The notes under the pieces were generated by a model, which saw only the letters and a list, made by a program, of their open reading frames with translations, had not been told where the DNA came from and searched no databases. From positions 62,001-126,000 of the forward strand of contig NZ_OCTN01000003.1 of the NCBI RefSeq assembly GCF_900231835.1: 64,000 nt of DNA. Reading direction: 5' to 3'. Made by a program: the position numbers and the translations under genes. Positions 46,164 through 55,175 of this stretch are shown here, in pieces. The DNA is from Pontivivens marinum. GTDB taxonomy: Bacteria; Pseudomonadota; Alphaproteobacteria; Rhodobacterales; Rhodobacteraceae. Each line of letters begins with the position of its first letter. Within the stretch, counting starts at the first letter, position 1.

Positions 46164-46931
46164 ATGACGACGACATTGATTGTACTTGCCCGTCCGGGTC
46201 AGGGGTCGTTCAACGCATCATGGGCACAGGCCAGTGCGGATGCATCCATCGCATTGGGTCACACGGTGCTATGGTCCGATCTGGACGCAATGGGGTTTGA
46301 TCCGGTGGAGCGGCCCGAACATTACGCCCTGCCCCGCACCGGTTTCGATCCACTAATGGCACAGGAAAACGCCGCTGCCAGCGACGATTTTCCGCCCGAC
46401 GTTCAGGCCGAAATCACCAAGGTGCGCGCGGCGGATCTCATCATCCTACACTTCCCCATCTGGTGGTTTGCCCCGCCAGCGATCCTAAAGGGATGGACAG
46501 AGCGGGTTCTGGCCCATGGTGCCCTGCACGACACATCCCAACGGTTAGACACTGGCCGCGCCCGCGATAAATCCGTGGCGTTTTGCGTCAGCACCGGGTC
46601 CCGCGCCGAGGAAAGCGGGCCGGATGGCAAGGAGGGCGACGTGCGGATGCTGCTATGGCCGCTGGCCTATACGATGCGATATCTGGGGATGGACGTTATG
46701 CGCCCGCAGGTGGTGCACGGCGTTCACGGCTATAATCGCGGGGATCGCTTGGTGCAGTTGCAACAGCGACTGGGCCAGACGCTTGCAGGGCAACAGGCGC
46801 TGATTGCGGGGTTCGACGCCCTGCCACGGCTCAGCTTTAATCGCGATGACGAATTTGATGCGGATGGGCGACTGCGCGCTGATGCGCCGCAGCACAGCGC
46901 CTTTATTACGCCCGCTGGGCGCGCGCCGTAA
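46164..46931 (+). CDS. NAD(P)H-dependent oxidoreductase, flavodoxin-like (NQO1/KefF family)
   Basis: 255 aa. Two-electron quinone or azo reductase fold. LIVLARPGQGSFNASWA (FMN phosphate loop), LIILHFPIWWFAPPAILKGW (FMN/dimer face) and an aromatic YNRGDR region are typical of this family. Quinone detoxification is likely but the substrate is unknown. Divergent from the TPR gene; its stop codon lies in the loop of a GC-rich hairpin. Confidence 0.85.
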   Translation: MTTTLIVLARPGQGSFNASWAQASADASIALGHTVLWSDLDAMGFDPVERPEHYALPRTGFDPLMAQENAAASDDFPPDVQAEITKVRAADLIILHFPIWWFAPPAILKGWTERVLAHGALHDTSQRLDTGRARDKSVAFCVSTGSRAEESGPDGKEGDVRMLLWPLAYTMRYLGMDVMRPQVVHGVHGYNRGDRLVQLQQRLGQTLAGQQALIAGFDALPRLSFNRDDEFDADGRLRADAPQHSAFITPAGRAP

Positions 46932-46940
46932 CGCGCGCCC
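46917..46940. terminator. GC-rich hairpin holding a stop codon in its loop
   Basis: 9-bp perfect arms GGGCGCGCG/CGCGCGCCC, loop CCGTAA containing the TAA stop of the plus-strand oxidoreductase. It lies 9 bases from the etfQO stop on the other strand. No T-run. Confidence 0.55.
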
Positions 46941-46948
46941 GACCAAGG

Positions 46949-48598
46949 TCACATGTTGGGATAGTTTGGCCCGTCACCGCCCTGCGGCACGGTCCAGACA
47001 ATGTTTTGCAGCGGATCCTTGATATCACAGGTCTTGCAGTGAACGCAGTTCTGACCGTTGATCTGGAACCGCTTATCGCCTTCATCCCCGACAAATTCGT
47101 ACACGCCCGCAGGGCAGTAACGCTGTGACGGGCCTGCATATTTCGGCAGGTTCACATGGGTCGGCAGGTCCGCATCCTTTAGCGTCAGATGCGTCGGCTG
47201 GTCCTCACCATGGTTGGTGGCAGAGAACGAAACATTGGTCAGCCGGTCAAAGCTAAGCCTACCATCGGGGCGAGGATATTCGATCGGCGAATGACGGCGC
47301 GCGGATTCGGTGCTGTCCGCATCGGATTTGCCATGTTTGAACGTGCCTAGCAGCGGCTTGCCAAACAGCGAGGCCCACCACATGTCCAAACCGCCCAGCA
47401 CCAGCGAAGCTGTCAGGCCATAGCGCGACCATAGCGGCTTTACGTTGCGCACCTTTTGCAGATCCTGACCGATGGGGCCGGTTTTGACCTCTTCGGTATA
47501 GCCGGTCAGTTCATCCGACTGACGACCGGCGGCGATTGCGGCATGGGCTGCCTCGGCTGCGGCCTTGCCCGACAACATCGCGTTGTGGTTGCCCTTGATC
47601 CGCGGCACGTTGACCAGACCGGCGGAACAGCCCAGCAGCGCGCCGCCGGGGAATGTCATTTTGGGGATCGACTGGAAGCCCCCCTCGGTAATGGCGCGCG
47701 CGCCGTAAGCCACACGTTTTCCACCCTCGAAAATCGGGGCGATATCAACGTGATGCTTGAACCGCTGGAATTCCTGATAGGGCGACAGATAGGGATTCTT
47801 GTAGTTCAGGTGCGTCACGAACCCGACAAAGACCTGATTGTTTTCAGCATGGTACAGGAACGATCCGCCGCCGGCATTGCCGCCCAGTGGCCAGCCCATT
47901 GTGTGCGTGACCTGACCCAGCTTGTGATGCTCGGGCTTGATGTCCCAAACTTCCTTGATGCCCAGACCGTATTTCTGCACGTCCGAACCAGCATCCAGAC
48001 CGTAGCGGGCAATCGCCTGCTTGCTCAACGATCCGCGCACACCCTCAGCGAGGAAGACATATTTGCCGTGCAGCTCCATGCCTGGTTCGTAGGACGACCC
48101 CTTGGTGCCGTCTTTTTCAATGCCAAATTCGCCTGCGACAACGCCCTTGATCTCTCCCTTATCGCCGTAAACCAGCTCGGAGCAGGCCATGCCGGGGAAA
48201 ATCTCGACGCCCAATGCCTCAGCCTGTTCGGCCATCCAGCGGCAAACATTGCCCATGGAAACGATGTAGTTGCCGTGATTGTTCAGCAGCGGCGGCATGG
48301 GCAGGTTCGGAATACGAACGGAGCCCTGCGGCGCCAGAACGAGGAACTTATCCTCCGTCACCTCGGTCGTGATCGGGGCGCCGCGTTCGCGCCAATCAGG
48401 GATCAGCGCATCTAGGCCGGACGGGTCCAAAACCGCGCCGGACAGGATATGCGCGCCAACCTCGGAGCCCTTTTCCAGAACAACAACTTCCAGATCCGCG
48501 TCGAGCTGCTTGAGCCGGATTGCTGCTGATAGGCCAGCCGGTCCTGCACCAACGATGACAACATCGTATTCCATCGCTTCGCGTTCGACTTCAGCCAT
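46949..48598 (-). CDS. Electron transfer flavoprotein-ubiquinone oxidoreductase
   Basis: 549 aa from the ATG at 48598, chosen because GAGGG lies seven bases upstream; an ATG at 48619 lacks a ribosome site. Inner-membrane-associated FAD/4Fe-4S protein passing electrons from ETF (beta-oxidation, amino acid breakdown) to ubiquinone. The FAD site VIVGAGPAGLSAAIRLKQL, the membrane-facing hydrophobic region, and the cluster ligands in RYCPAGVYE and NCVHCKTCDIKDP are all present. It serves acyl-CoA dehydrogenases that would work with the thiolase and ligase at 7-10 kb. Confidence 0.94.
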   Translation of the reverse strand: MAEVEREAMEYDVVIVGAGPAGLSAAIRLKQLDADLEVVVLEKGSEVGAHILSGAVLDPSGLDALIPDWRERGAPITTEVTEDKFLVLAPQGSVRIPNLPMPPLLNNHGNYIVSMGNVCRWMAEQAEALGVEIFPGMACSELVYGDKGEIKGVVAGEFGIEKDGTKGSSYEPGMELHGKYVFLAEGVRGSLSKQAIARYGLDAGSDVQKYGLGIKEVWDIKPEHHKLGQVTHTMGWPLGGNAGGGSFLYHAENNQVFVGFVTHLNYKNPYLSPYQEFQRFKHHVDIAPIFEGGKRVAYGARAITEGGFQSIPKMTFPGGALLGCSAGLVNVPRIKGNHNAMLSGKAAAEAAHAAIAAGRQSDELTGYTEEVKTGPIGQDLQKVRNVKPLWSRYGLTASLVLGGLDMWWASLFGKPLLGTFKHGKSDADSTESARRHSPIEYPRPDGRLSFDRLTNVSFSATNHGEDQPTHLTLKDADLPTHVNLPKYAGPSQRYCPAGVYEFVGDEGDKRFQINGQNCVHCKTCDIKDPLQNIVWTVPQGGDGPNYPNM

Positions 48599-48699
48599 AT
48601 TTCGACCCTCTTTGCTCATCCGGGTAATTTCATTTCGTGACAGCTATGAGTTTCAGCAACACAGTGTCAATCATTCGAAGGCTCCTTAGCCCTGCTTTG

Positions 48700-49701
48700 C
48701 TACGTCCCAAGCCCTTGTCTGACGGAACGTTTCATTCCAAAACCTAGCGCGATCCACAGCGAGACCACCAATAAAATCGAGGCATATCCGTCCACCGCGT
48801 AATGCCACCCGTACACAACGCTGCTCCATTGCGTCAGCGCGCAGTAGCCGATGCCAACAATCGCAAAAATCCGACCGAGTGAGACGAAATACACCATTGT
48901 CAGCGCGGCAATACCGACATGTACCGACGGAAAGGCCGAAATCGCCAAGCCTAGCTGGCCCTGACGTTCCACCATATTGCGCCACAGGGCATCCTGTAAT
49001 TCCCGCACGGCATGAGCGGCGGGCATCAGCCCCTCACGCGCGCTAAGGTAATCAGCATATCGCGGCGCGCCCAGCAGGCCCTCATAGTAAACCGGCCCGA
49101 CCGAAGCGAAAACCATGGCCAACACATTGCCGATACCGATCCAGACGAATGTGTAACAGATCAGCACGCGGTTGCGCCGCACTGGGTCGGGATCAAACAC
49201 CATAGCCAGCACCGGCAGGCCCATGGACACGACCGCCCAGCCAAAATTATATCCGATAAAGGCGAGTTTCGCCGGGATCACATCAACCAACGGCCAATAT
49301 AGAACCCACGCATCGCGCCCGCCATGCAGCGCCATATCCAGCCGCGCCAGCATAGGATCAGCCCAGAACCCGAATGGCAGTGAGATCATTCCCTTCACCA
49401 CAGCAAAGGCTGGTATCAGATACAGGTAAATTCCCGCGCCGACCAAAATCGCAGCCAATAACCGCCCGGCGACACCGCTGACCTGCCCCCGCCAGATACC
49501 GTAAAACGTGACAAACAGGCTAAGCCCCAGCAAAAGCAGCACCAGCGCACCATCACGCCCGCCCCGCAGTGCCATTTGCACCACGCCATGCGGTTCGCCC
49601 AGCAACGCAGTGACTGCCACAGTGCAGGCCAGATATAGCGCAAAGGCCAGATTGAACAGGATCGGGCCAGACAGGGCCCCGCCGCGCAATGTCATTCGCA
49701 T
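48700..49701 (-). CDS. PAP2-superfamily membrane phosphatase (Aur1/Ipt1-like)
   Basis: 333 aa with about seven to eight membrane helices. The phosphatase motifs are SAFPSVHVG (SxxxH type) and GWHYAVDGYASI (Hx3D type); the more N-terminal K/R motif is weak. Such proteins cleave or exchange lipid phosphates; the layout is that of the inositol-phosphoceramide synthase-like branch, so head-group transfer is possible. AAGGGGCTG precedes the ATG at 49701. Confidence 0.78.
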   Translation of the reverse strand: MRMTLRGGALSGPILFNLAFALYLACTVAVTALLGEPHGVVQMALRGGRDGALVLLLLGLSLFVTFYGIWRGQVSGVAGRLLAAILVGAGIYLYLIPAFAVVKGMISLPFGFWADPMLARLDMALHGGRDAWVLYWPLVDVIPAKLAFIGYNFGWAVVSMGLPVLAMVFDPDPVRRNRVLICYTFVWIGIGNVLAMVFASVGPVYYEGLLGAPRYADYLSAREGLMPAAHAVRELQDALWRNMVERQGQLGLAISAFPSVHVGIAALTMVYFVSLGRIFAIVGIGYCALTQWSSVVYGWHYAVDGYASILLVVSLWIALGFGMKRSVRQGLGT

Positions 49702-49742
49702 TTTTCAGCCCCTTGGAACCGCCTGTTAAGCGTCGCGTTCCC

Positions 49743-49815
49743 TTGCAACTCACCCGCTGCGAACCTATCGTCAAGTCATAGGCCGTGCCAATCGAGCGCG
49801 GCCCTTTTTTATTTA
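49743..49815 (+). promoter_or_regulatory. Promoter plus leader terminator (attenuator-like) upstream of greA
   Basis: TTGCAA (49743-49748) and TATCGT (49766-49771) form a 17-base-spaced promoter. A few bases after the expected start, an 8-bp stem GGCCGTGC/GCGCGGCC (loop CAATCGA) runs into CTTTTTTATTT (49804-49814). No plus-strand gene precedes it, so it is a leader terminator 43 bases before the greA ATG, giving a roughly 35-40 nt RNA when termination occurs. E. coli greA has a comparable leader terminator that yields the GraL RNA. Confidence 0.6.
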
Positions 49816-49858
49816 CCGCACGGGACCATAGGCCCCATGTGAATGACGGAGACGGATG

Positions 49859-50329
49859 ATGGAAAAGGTCCCCCTGACAGAGCGGGGTTTTGTGAAGTTG
49901 GATGCAGAACTCAAGAACCTCAAACTTGTGGAGCGTCCCGCCGTCATCAAAGCCATCGCCGAGGCACGTGAGCATGGTGATCTGTCCGAGAACGCCGAAT
50001 ATCACGCCGCCCGCGAAAAGCAGTCCTTTATCGAGGGCCGCGTAAAGGAGCTGGAAAGCGTCATCTCCCGCGCCGAGGTTATCAAGGTCTCGAAACTATC
50101 GGGCGCGATCAAATTCGGCGCCACCATCAAGATTGTTGATGAGGATACGGACGAGGAAAAGGTCTATCAGATCGTGGGCGAACAGGAGGCTGATATCGAA
50201 AACGGCCTGCTAAACGTCCGCTCGCCCATCGCCCGCGCCCTGATCGGCAAGGAAGAAGGCGACAGCGTCGAGGTCAGAACCCCCGGCGGAACGCGCAGTT
50301 ACGAAGTGTTGAGTATCGAGTATAAATAG
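49859..50329 (+). CDS. greA: Transcription elongation factor GreA
   Basis: 156 aa (a further in-frame ATG three bases upstream at 49856 is possible), GGAG upstream. Rescues backtracked RNA polymerase by stimulating transcript cleavage. Coiled coil with the acidic tip in [16 protein letters not shown], then the C-terminal FKBP-like domain ending [11 protein letters not shown]. Leader terminator upstream suggests feedback by GreA-sensitive termination. Confidence 0.94.
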   Translation: MEKVPLTERGFVKLDAELKNLKLVERPAVIKAIAEAREHGDLSENAEYHAAREKQSFIEGRVKELESVISRAEVIKVSKLSGAIKFGATIKIVDEDTDEEKVYQIVGEQEADIENGLLNVRSPIARALIGKEEGDSVEVRTPGGTRSYEVLSIEYK

Positions 50330-50342
50330 CGGAGAGCACCGG

Positions 50343-51320
50343 GTGCAAAGCGTCTGGAAGGGTTGGATAATAGCAGGTGTAGCAGCGTTCGCATGGTGCG
50401 CGCTGGTCGCTGCATGGTGGGCATCGACAACGGCAGAACAGGGCGCAGGCCTGTTCGCGCTGCTGGCGGCGATTGTGCCCACTGGACTGATCGCAGTGCT
50501 GGCAGTCGTCTTCAAACGGCTGGCCGCCACACGCAGCCAACTGGACGACATCGCGCAGCGGATCAACGCACAGCCCACTGGCACGACTGCGGCGCTGACC
50601 CGCCCTGAAATCGACGTTATGTTTCAAAAACTGTCCGCCCGACAGCAGGTCAGCGATCGCGCTCTGCTGGCCCTGCTAGAGGGTCGCGCCGCGGATCGAA
50701 CGGTCTTGGCCGAGGTTGCGGAAAACACCGCGCGTGCAGCCACCGTGCGCCCCCGCGCCGTTCCCCGTGTAACACCCATTGCAAAGCGAGAGGCCGGCCA
50801 GCCCTCGCTGCCATTGAACGAACCTGACACTGCCGTTGAGAGCGACCCGCCCCCATGGGCCGATCTGGTGCGGGCGCTGAACTTCCCGCTGGATCAGGAC
50901 GATGCCGCCGGTTTCCGCGCCATGCACCGCGCCATGCGCGACCGTCAGGTTGCACAGGTTTTGCGTGCGGCCGAGGATGTTCTGAATCTGATGTCGCAGG
51001 ACGGCATCTATATGGATGATCTAAAGCCTGTCGCCTCGGACCCGTCCCTGTGGCGCCAATTCGCCGAGGGAACCCGCGGTGCAGAAATGTCCGGACTGGC
51101 CGCAATCAACGACCAAACCGCGCTGTCTCTGACACGCGGGCGAATGCGGTCCGATGATGTGATGCGCGACGCGGTTCTGCACTTTATCCGGCACTTCGAC
51201 ATTCTGCTCAAATCGATCTGCGCGCGGGTGGATGATGATGACGAGGTTGCCCGCTTGGCCGATACCCGCACGGGCCGCGCCTTTATGTTGCTGGCAACTG
51301 TGGCAGGTGCGCTGGACTAA
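50343..51320 (+). CDS. Conserved membrane protein of unknown function downstream of greA
   Basis: 325 aa from a GTG start 13 bases after greA, with CGGAGAG upstream. Two membrane helices at 7-30 and 35-57, then a helical probably coiled part (60-130), a Pro/Arg-rich linker, and a C-terminal helical domain (about 175-325) with WADLVRALNFPLDQDDAAGFRA split by acidic residues. I do not recognise a named family. Neighbours like it are common beside greA in Rhodobacterales as hypothetical proteins. Confidence 0.75.
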   Translation: MQSVWKGWIIAGVAAFAWCALVAAWWASTTAEQGAGLFALLAAIVPTGLIAVLAVVFKRLAATRSQLDDIAQRINAQPTGTTAALTRPEIDVMFQKLSARQQVSDRALLALLEGRAADRTVLAEVAENTARAATVRPRAVPRVTPIAKREAGQPSLPLNEPDTAVESDPPPWADLVRALNFPLDQDDAAGFRAMHRAMRDRQVAQVLRAAEDVLNLMSQDGIYMDDLKPVASDPSLWRQFAEGTRGAEMSGLAAINDQTALSLTRGRMRSDDVMRDAVLHFIRHFDILLKSICARVDDDDEVARLADTRTGRAFMLLATVAGALD

Positions 51321-51321
51321 T

Positions 51322-52500
51322 CTAGCGCACCGTTTGCCCGCCGTTCCATATGCGACCCAGCCAGATTGCAAAGATCAATCCTATCGCCGACATCACAGCC
51401 GATACGCCATAGGTCAACCCGCCCGCCATCGGATAGATCACGGCGGCACCGGCCATGGCCAGCGCGACCAATATCCCGCCGATAGCCGATGAAAACATCC
51501 CCTGCGCCGATGCGGCCAATCGCTCCGGCACCGCAGCCGCGATAAAGGCGATGCCCCCCAAATGGCCGGCGGCAAATGTCAGCGAATGGAATCCCTGTAG
51601 CACCCACAGCATCGCCCCCGACGGGTCGGTCATCATAATGGCCCACCGCACGATACCGGCGGCGGCACTGACCGTAATCGCACCAACGGCCCCGAACCGA
51701 CGGATCAGCCATGTTCCGAACAGCAGCATCAGCAGGGTTTCGACCCCCACGGCAAAGGCCCATAACTGCCCGATCACGCCCTCATCCACGCCCAGAGCGC
51801 GCCAATGCAGCGATCCATAGGCGTACAGAACGGCATGGCTGGATTGCGCAAACCCAATCGCGCCAATGAACACCAGAAACCGTTTTTCACTGAGCAACTG
51901 CATCAGATCGGCAAAGCGGGGTGGCACGGATTGGCGAACCTTGCCACCACCCGGATGGGTTGCGCCGAACCAGATGGTCAGGGCCAGACTGACCACGATC
52001 CACCATTGCGCCACCACGATGCCATATTTGCCGATCAGCCACCCGACGCCCAGACTGGCCAGCAGAAAGGCCAGCGACCCCATCGACCGCGCAGGCGCAT
52101 AGCTAAACCCAGCAGTCCGTGCCGCCGCCCCGCCCAACGCATCCGCAATCGGGATCATTCCGGCAAAAACCACACCCGTGCTCAGCGTAGCCAGCATCAA
52201 CAATGTCCGGTCATCCAGCAGGCCATGCACGGCAAAAGCTATGGCCCCAAAGCCCGCAACACCGGCCAGCACCAGCCGCCTGTTATCAATCCGGTCGGCA
52301 AGCGCAGGAACCGCCAGCCCCGCAATCACGCGGATCACCATGCCGGCGGCGGTAAAGCTGCCGATCTCGGCCTCGCTCAACCCCCAGTCAGACAGCCATA
52401 GCGGCCAAAACGGCAGATGCGCCCCCAGCGCGCAAAAGATCGCAGCATAGGTTAGCGCCGTGCGGATACCCGCAGGCTGAAGAACTGGATTTCGCGGCAT
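51322..52500 (-). CDS. MFS transporter (MFS_1-like, nucleoside/phenylpropionate permease type)
   Basis: 392 aa, twelve predicted membrane helices. FCALGAHLPFWPLWLSDWGLS at the first helix and the loop ALADRIDNRR match the LacY/NHS-like MFS group (HcaT-type). GYSVHAV-like FAQSSHAVLYAYGSLHWRALG in the centre is typical. Substrate unknown. Convergent with the greA-linked gene, one base apart. Confidence 0.85.
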   Translation of the reverse strand: MPRNPVLQPAGIRTALTYAAIFCALGAHLPFWPLWLSDWGLSEAEIGSFTAAGMVIRVIAGLAVPALADRIDNRRLVLAGVAGFGAIAFAVHGLLDDRTLLMLATLSTGVVFAGMIPIADALGGAAARTAGFSYAPARSMGSLAFLLASLGVGWLIGKYGIVVAQWWIVVSLALTIWFGATHPGGGKVRQSVPPRFADLMQLLSEKRFLVFIGAIGFAQSSHAVLYAYGSLHWRALGVDEGVIGQLWAFAVGVETLLMLLFGTWLIRRFGAVGAITVSAAAGIVRWAIMMTDPSGAMLWVLQGFHSLTFAAGHLGGIAFIAAAVPERLAASAQGMFSSAIGGILVALAMAGAAVIYPMAGGLTYGVSAVMSAIGLIFAIWLGRIWNGGQTVR

Positions 52501-52566
52501 CGGAAGGCTCCTTCCTGCATCCCTTATCAGCGACGGCAGGTCTGGAAAAGCGCAACTGCGTATTGC

Positions 52567-54681
52567 CTACAATCCGAACGAGGCCCACGGGTGATACAGA
52601 ACCGGTGTGCCCGGCGTGATGTCCTGCGCGCCATCGGGCAATTCGCACAGCCCCTCGGCCCAGCTAAGCCCCGCGATGCGGCCAGACCCCTCGGATGGAT
52701 AGACCTCGACCTGCCCATCGCGCAGCCGTGCGCGTAAATATTCCCGCCGTCCGGCCCTTTTACGCTTGGAAAAGCCCGCAGGCAGCAACATCCCCGTGGG
52801 CGTCGGCCATGGCTGACCGGCCAGTGCCATCAACGCAGGCCGCGCAAAGATCAGCGCACAGACCAGCGCCGCCACCGGATTCCCCGGCAGCCCAAAAATC
52901 GGAACTCCGGACCACAGCCCCAGCGCCAGAGGCCGCCCCGGCTTCACAGCAATCCGCCATGTGCGCAGGGCATCCGCCTCACGCAAAGTGGCGGAGATAT
53001 GATCCTCATCCCCCGCAGATGCGCCGCCAGTGGTCAGGATGGCATCTGCCTGCGCGGCCCCGCGATCCAGCACGGCGCGTACATCGGCGCGATCATCACC
53101 AACTATGCCCAGATCGACGACGTGCATTCCCCATTGCCGCAGCAACTGCGCCAACATGGGCCGGTTTGCATCAGGCAGAATAGCAGCGGCATTCGCCCCC
53201 GACCATTGCGCCATATCGACAACCTCATCCCCGCTGGACAGGACCGCAACACGCAGCTTTCGACGCACTGCGACTTGGCCCAAGCCACCCGCCGCCAACA
53301 GCGCGAGGTCCATTGGGTTCAACTGCCGCCCCGTGGGTAACAGGGCAGCATCCTGCGCAAAATCCTCACCCGCGCGCCGCACATTCGCGCCTGCGCGCAG
53401 GGTGTTTTCGAAGCGGATCGCGCCGTTTTCCTGCACAATATCCTCCTGCAAGACCACGGTGTTGCAACCCGCCGGAATTGCCGCACCGGTCAGGATGCGC
53501 AGAGCAGAACCGGCCGGAACCGCACCATCATAGGGCACACCCGCCGCTGAACGCCCCTGCACCAATGGCAGGGACGCGATGCCTGATGGCACCGTAGCTG
53601 CATCGAATGTGAAACCGTCCACTGCCGAATTTGCCACCACGGGATTGCTGCGCACCGCCACTGCATCCTCGGCCAGAACCCGCCCGCCCGCATCGGCCAG
53701 CGGGACATGCTCCTGCCCCACCACGGCGCGCAGCCCGTCGCGCAATTGTTTCAGCGCCGCATCCACAGGCGTCCAATGCACACCCGGCGGCAGGGCAAAG
53801 CAATCATTGCGCAGTTTCGGCACCGATCCAGCAACCGGCAGCCCGAGGATCCAGCCCTCCTGCTGCGTCACAACATCCCCCATCGCGCGGATATCGAGCA
53901 TATCGTTCAGCGCGCCATTGCGATCCAGCGCTGCCAATTGCGAGGCGACGACACGCACCTGTGCCCTGTCTAGAATCTCATCCGGTGCGCGACGGGCCTG
54001 AACCTCTGCACTGAACAGGGCGGGGTAAATCTCCGCCAACACCACGTCGCCATCAGGGATGTTACCGCCCGTCTCAAATGGCCAGACCTGCGAGTTGAGC
54101 TGGTGGCGCAACCGTTCCAGATGCGCCACCCCGACCAAGGATTGCGAGCCGACCGCCCCCGCACCGGCCAGTTGCCAGACAGGTTTTGCCCCTGATGCAC
54201 GTGTGTCCACCACCCGCCGTTCAGGCATGCCATGATCCTGCCGCGTATCCTTATACGGAATAGCGGGCCAGCGATCCGCGTGGGATTTCGCCCAGAACGG
54301 ACCAACCCCGGGTAAGGCGGCGTTTAGCGCGGCGGCAACATCATAGCGATTGTTGGAATTGTCCGGCCCGTCCTGCATCATATCGGCCAGATGCGCCCAG
54401 ACGGCCAAGGCACCTGCCTGCCCCGTGATCGCCGCAGCAAACCCGTCTGGCCAGCCAAAGGCAAAGTCGAACCCGATCAACACCCGCCGACCGGCGGCGC
54501 GGTCCTGCGCGACCATCTGCGCGACATCCGCCATAGCCTGCGCGCGCGTGCGGCAATAGCGTGGCGCCTCATCAACCCCGTCACGGGTGCAGCCGATCCA
54601 GATCGCATCCTTGGACGGCACTGCGGGCGACGGGGTCGAGCGGGCCGACCAATCCACCGCGATCACAGTGTCGAAGATCAT
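52567..54681 (-). CDS. Fusion of a DUF429-like domain and molybdopterin molybdotransferase MoeA
   Basis: 704 aa. Residues about 1-285 form an RNase H-like/DUF429-type domain (VIAVDWSARS start, VLIGFDFAFGWPDG, VVLAEIYPALF). Residues about 295-704 are MoeA: linker NSAVDGFTFD, TGAAIPAG, the molybdate site LTTGGASAGDEDH, PGRPLALG and GLPGNPVAA. MoeA inserts Mo into adenylylated molybdopterin. In related genomes a stand-alone protein like the N-terminal part lies beside mobA/mobB; here it is joined to MoeA. ATGA overlap with mobB. It may also help recover or chaperone the cofactor. Confidence 0.85.
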   Translation of the reverse strand: MIFDTVIAVDWSARSTPSPAVPSKDAIWIGCTRDGVDEAPRYCRTRAQAMADVAQMVAQDRAAGRRVLIGFDFAFGWPDGFAAAITGQAGALAVWAHLADMMQDGPDNSNNRYDVAAALNAALPGVGPFWAKSHADRWPAIPYKDTRQDHGMPERRVVDTRASGAKPVWQLAGAGAVGSQSLVGVAHLERLRHQLNSQVWPFETGGNIPDGDVVLAEIYPALFSAEVQARRAPDEILDRAQVRVVASQLAALDRNGALNDMLDIRAMGDVVTQQEGWILGLPVAGSVPKLRNDCFALPPGVHWTPVDAALKQLRDGLRAVVGQEHVPLADAGGRVLAEDAVAVRSNPVVANSAVDGFTFDAATVPSGIASLPLVQGRSAAGVPYDGAVPAGSALRILTGAAIPAGCNTVVLQEDIVQENGAIRFENTLRAGANVRRAGEDFAQDAALLPTGRQLNPMDLALLAAGGLGQVAVRRKLRVAVLSSGDEVVDMAQWSGANAAAILPDANRPMLAQLLRQWGMHVVDLGIVGDDRADVRAVLDRGAAQADAILTTGGASAGDEDHISATLREADALRTWRIAVKPGRPLALGLWSGVPIFGLPGNPVAALVCALIFARPALMALAGQPWPTPTGMLLPAGFSKRKRAGRREYLRARLRDGQVEVYPSEGSGRIAGLSWAEGLCELPDGAQDITPGTPVLYHPWASFGL

Positions 54682-55175
54682 AGCAGCCCCACCTCGGCCA
54701 AGATGAAATCAGCGATGGCGCGGGTATTGTTCAGGTCCAGCACAGGCACGTTCAAACCGGATGGGGTGGCGTCACTGGCCACGGCGCGAATTGTGTCATC
54801 CTCAGCCGCAATCAGGGGCTGACCGGTTGCGGCGCGGTGGGCCTCCACCTTGGCATGGCGGTCGCGTTTATACCCTTCGATCAGGATCAGATCGACCGGC
54901 TCCAAATGTTCAAGCAGCTCGTCCAGACTAGGCTCCGCATCGCCGCGCAATTCATGCATCAGCGCCCAGCGATTGCGCGAGGCCAGCATAACCTGCTGCG
55001 CCCCTGCCGTTCTGTGGCGAAAGCTGTCCTTGCCCGGATGATCCACATCAAAGGAATGATGCGCATGTTTCACGGTCGAGACACTAAACCCCCGCGCCGT
55101 GATATCGTCCACCAGCCGCTCAACCAGTGTCGTCTTGCCAGAGTTTTTCCAGCCGGTAATTCCGTAAACCCTCAT
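54678..55175 (-). CDS. mobB: Molybdopterin-guanine dinucleotide biosynthesis protein B
   Basis: 165 aa. GTP-binding adaptor with P-loop GWKNSGKTTL, KHAHHSFDVDHPGKDSFRHR and DLILIEGYKRD. It supports MobA in making Mo-bis-MGD. Overlaps both neighbours by 4 bases, so mobA-mobB-moeA are translated as one unit. Confidence 0.92.
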   Translation of the reverse strand: MRVYGITGWKNSGKTTLVERLVDDITARGFSVSTVKHAHHSFDVDHPGKDSFRHRTAGAQQVMLASRNRWALMHELRGDAEPSLDELLEHLEPVDLILIEGYKRDRHAKVEAHRAATGQPLIAAEDDTIRAVASDATPSGLNVPVLDLNNTRAIADFILAEVGLL

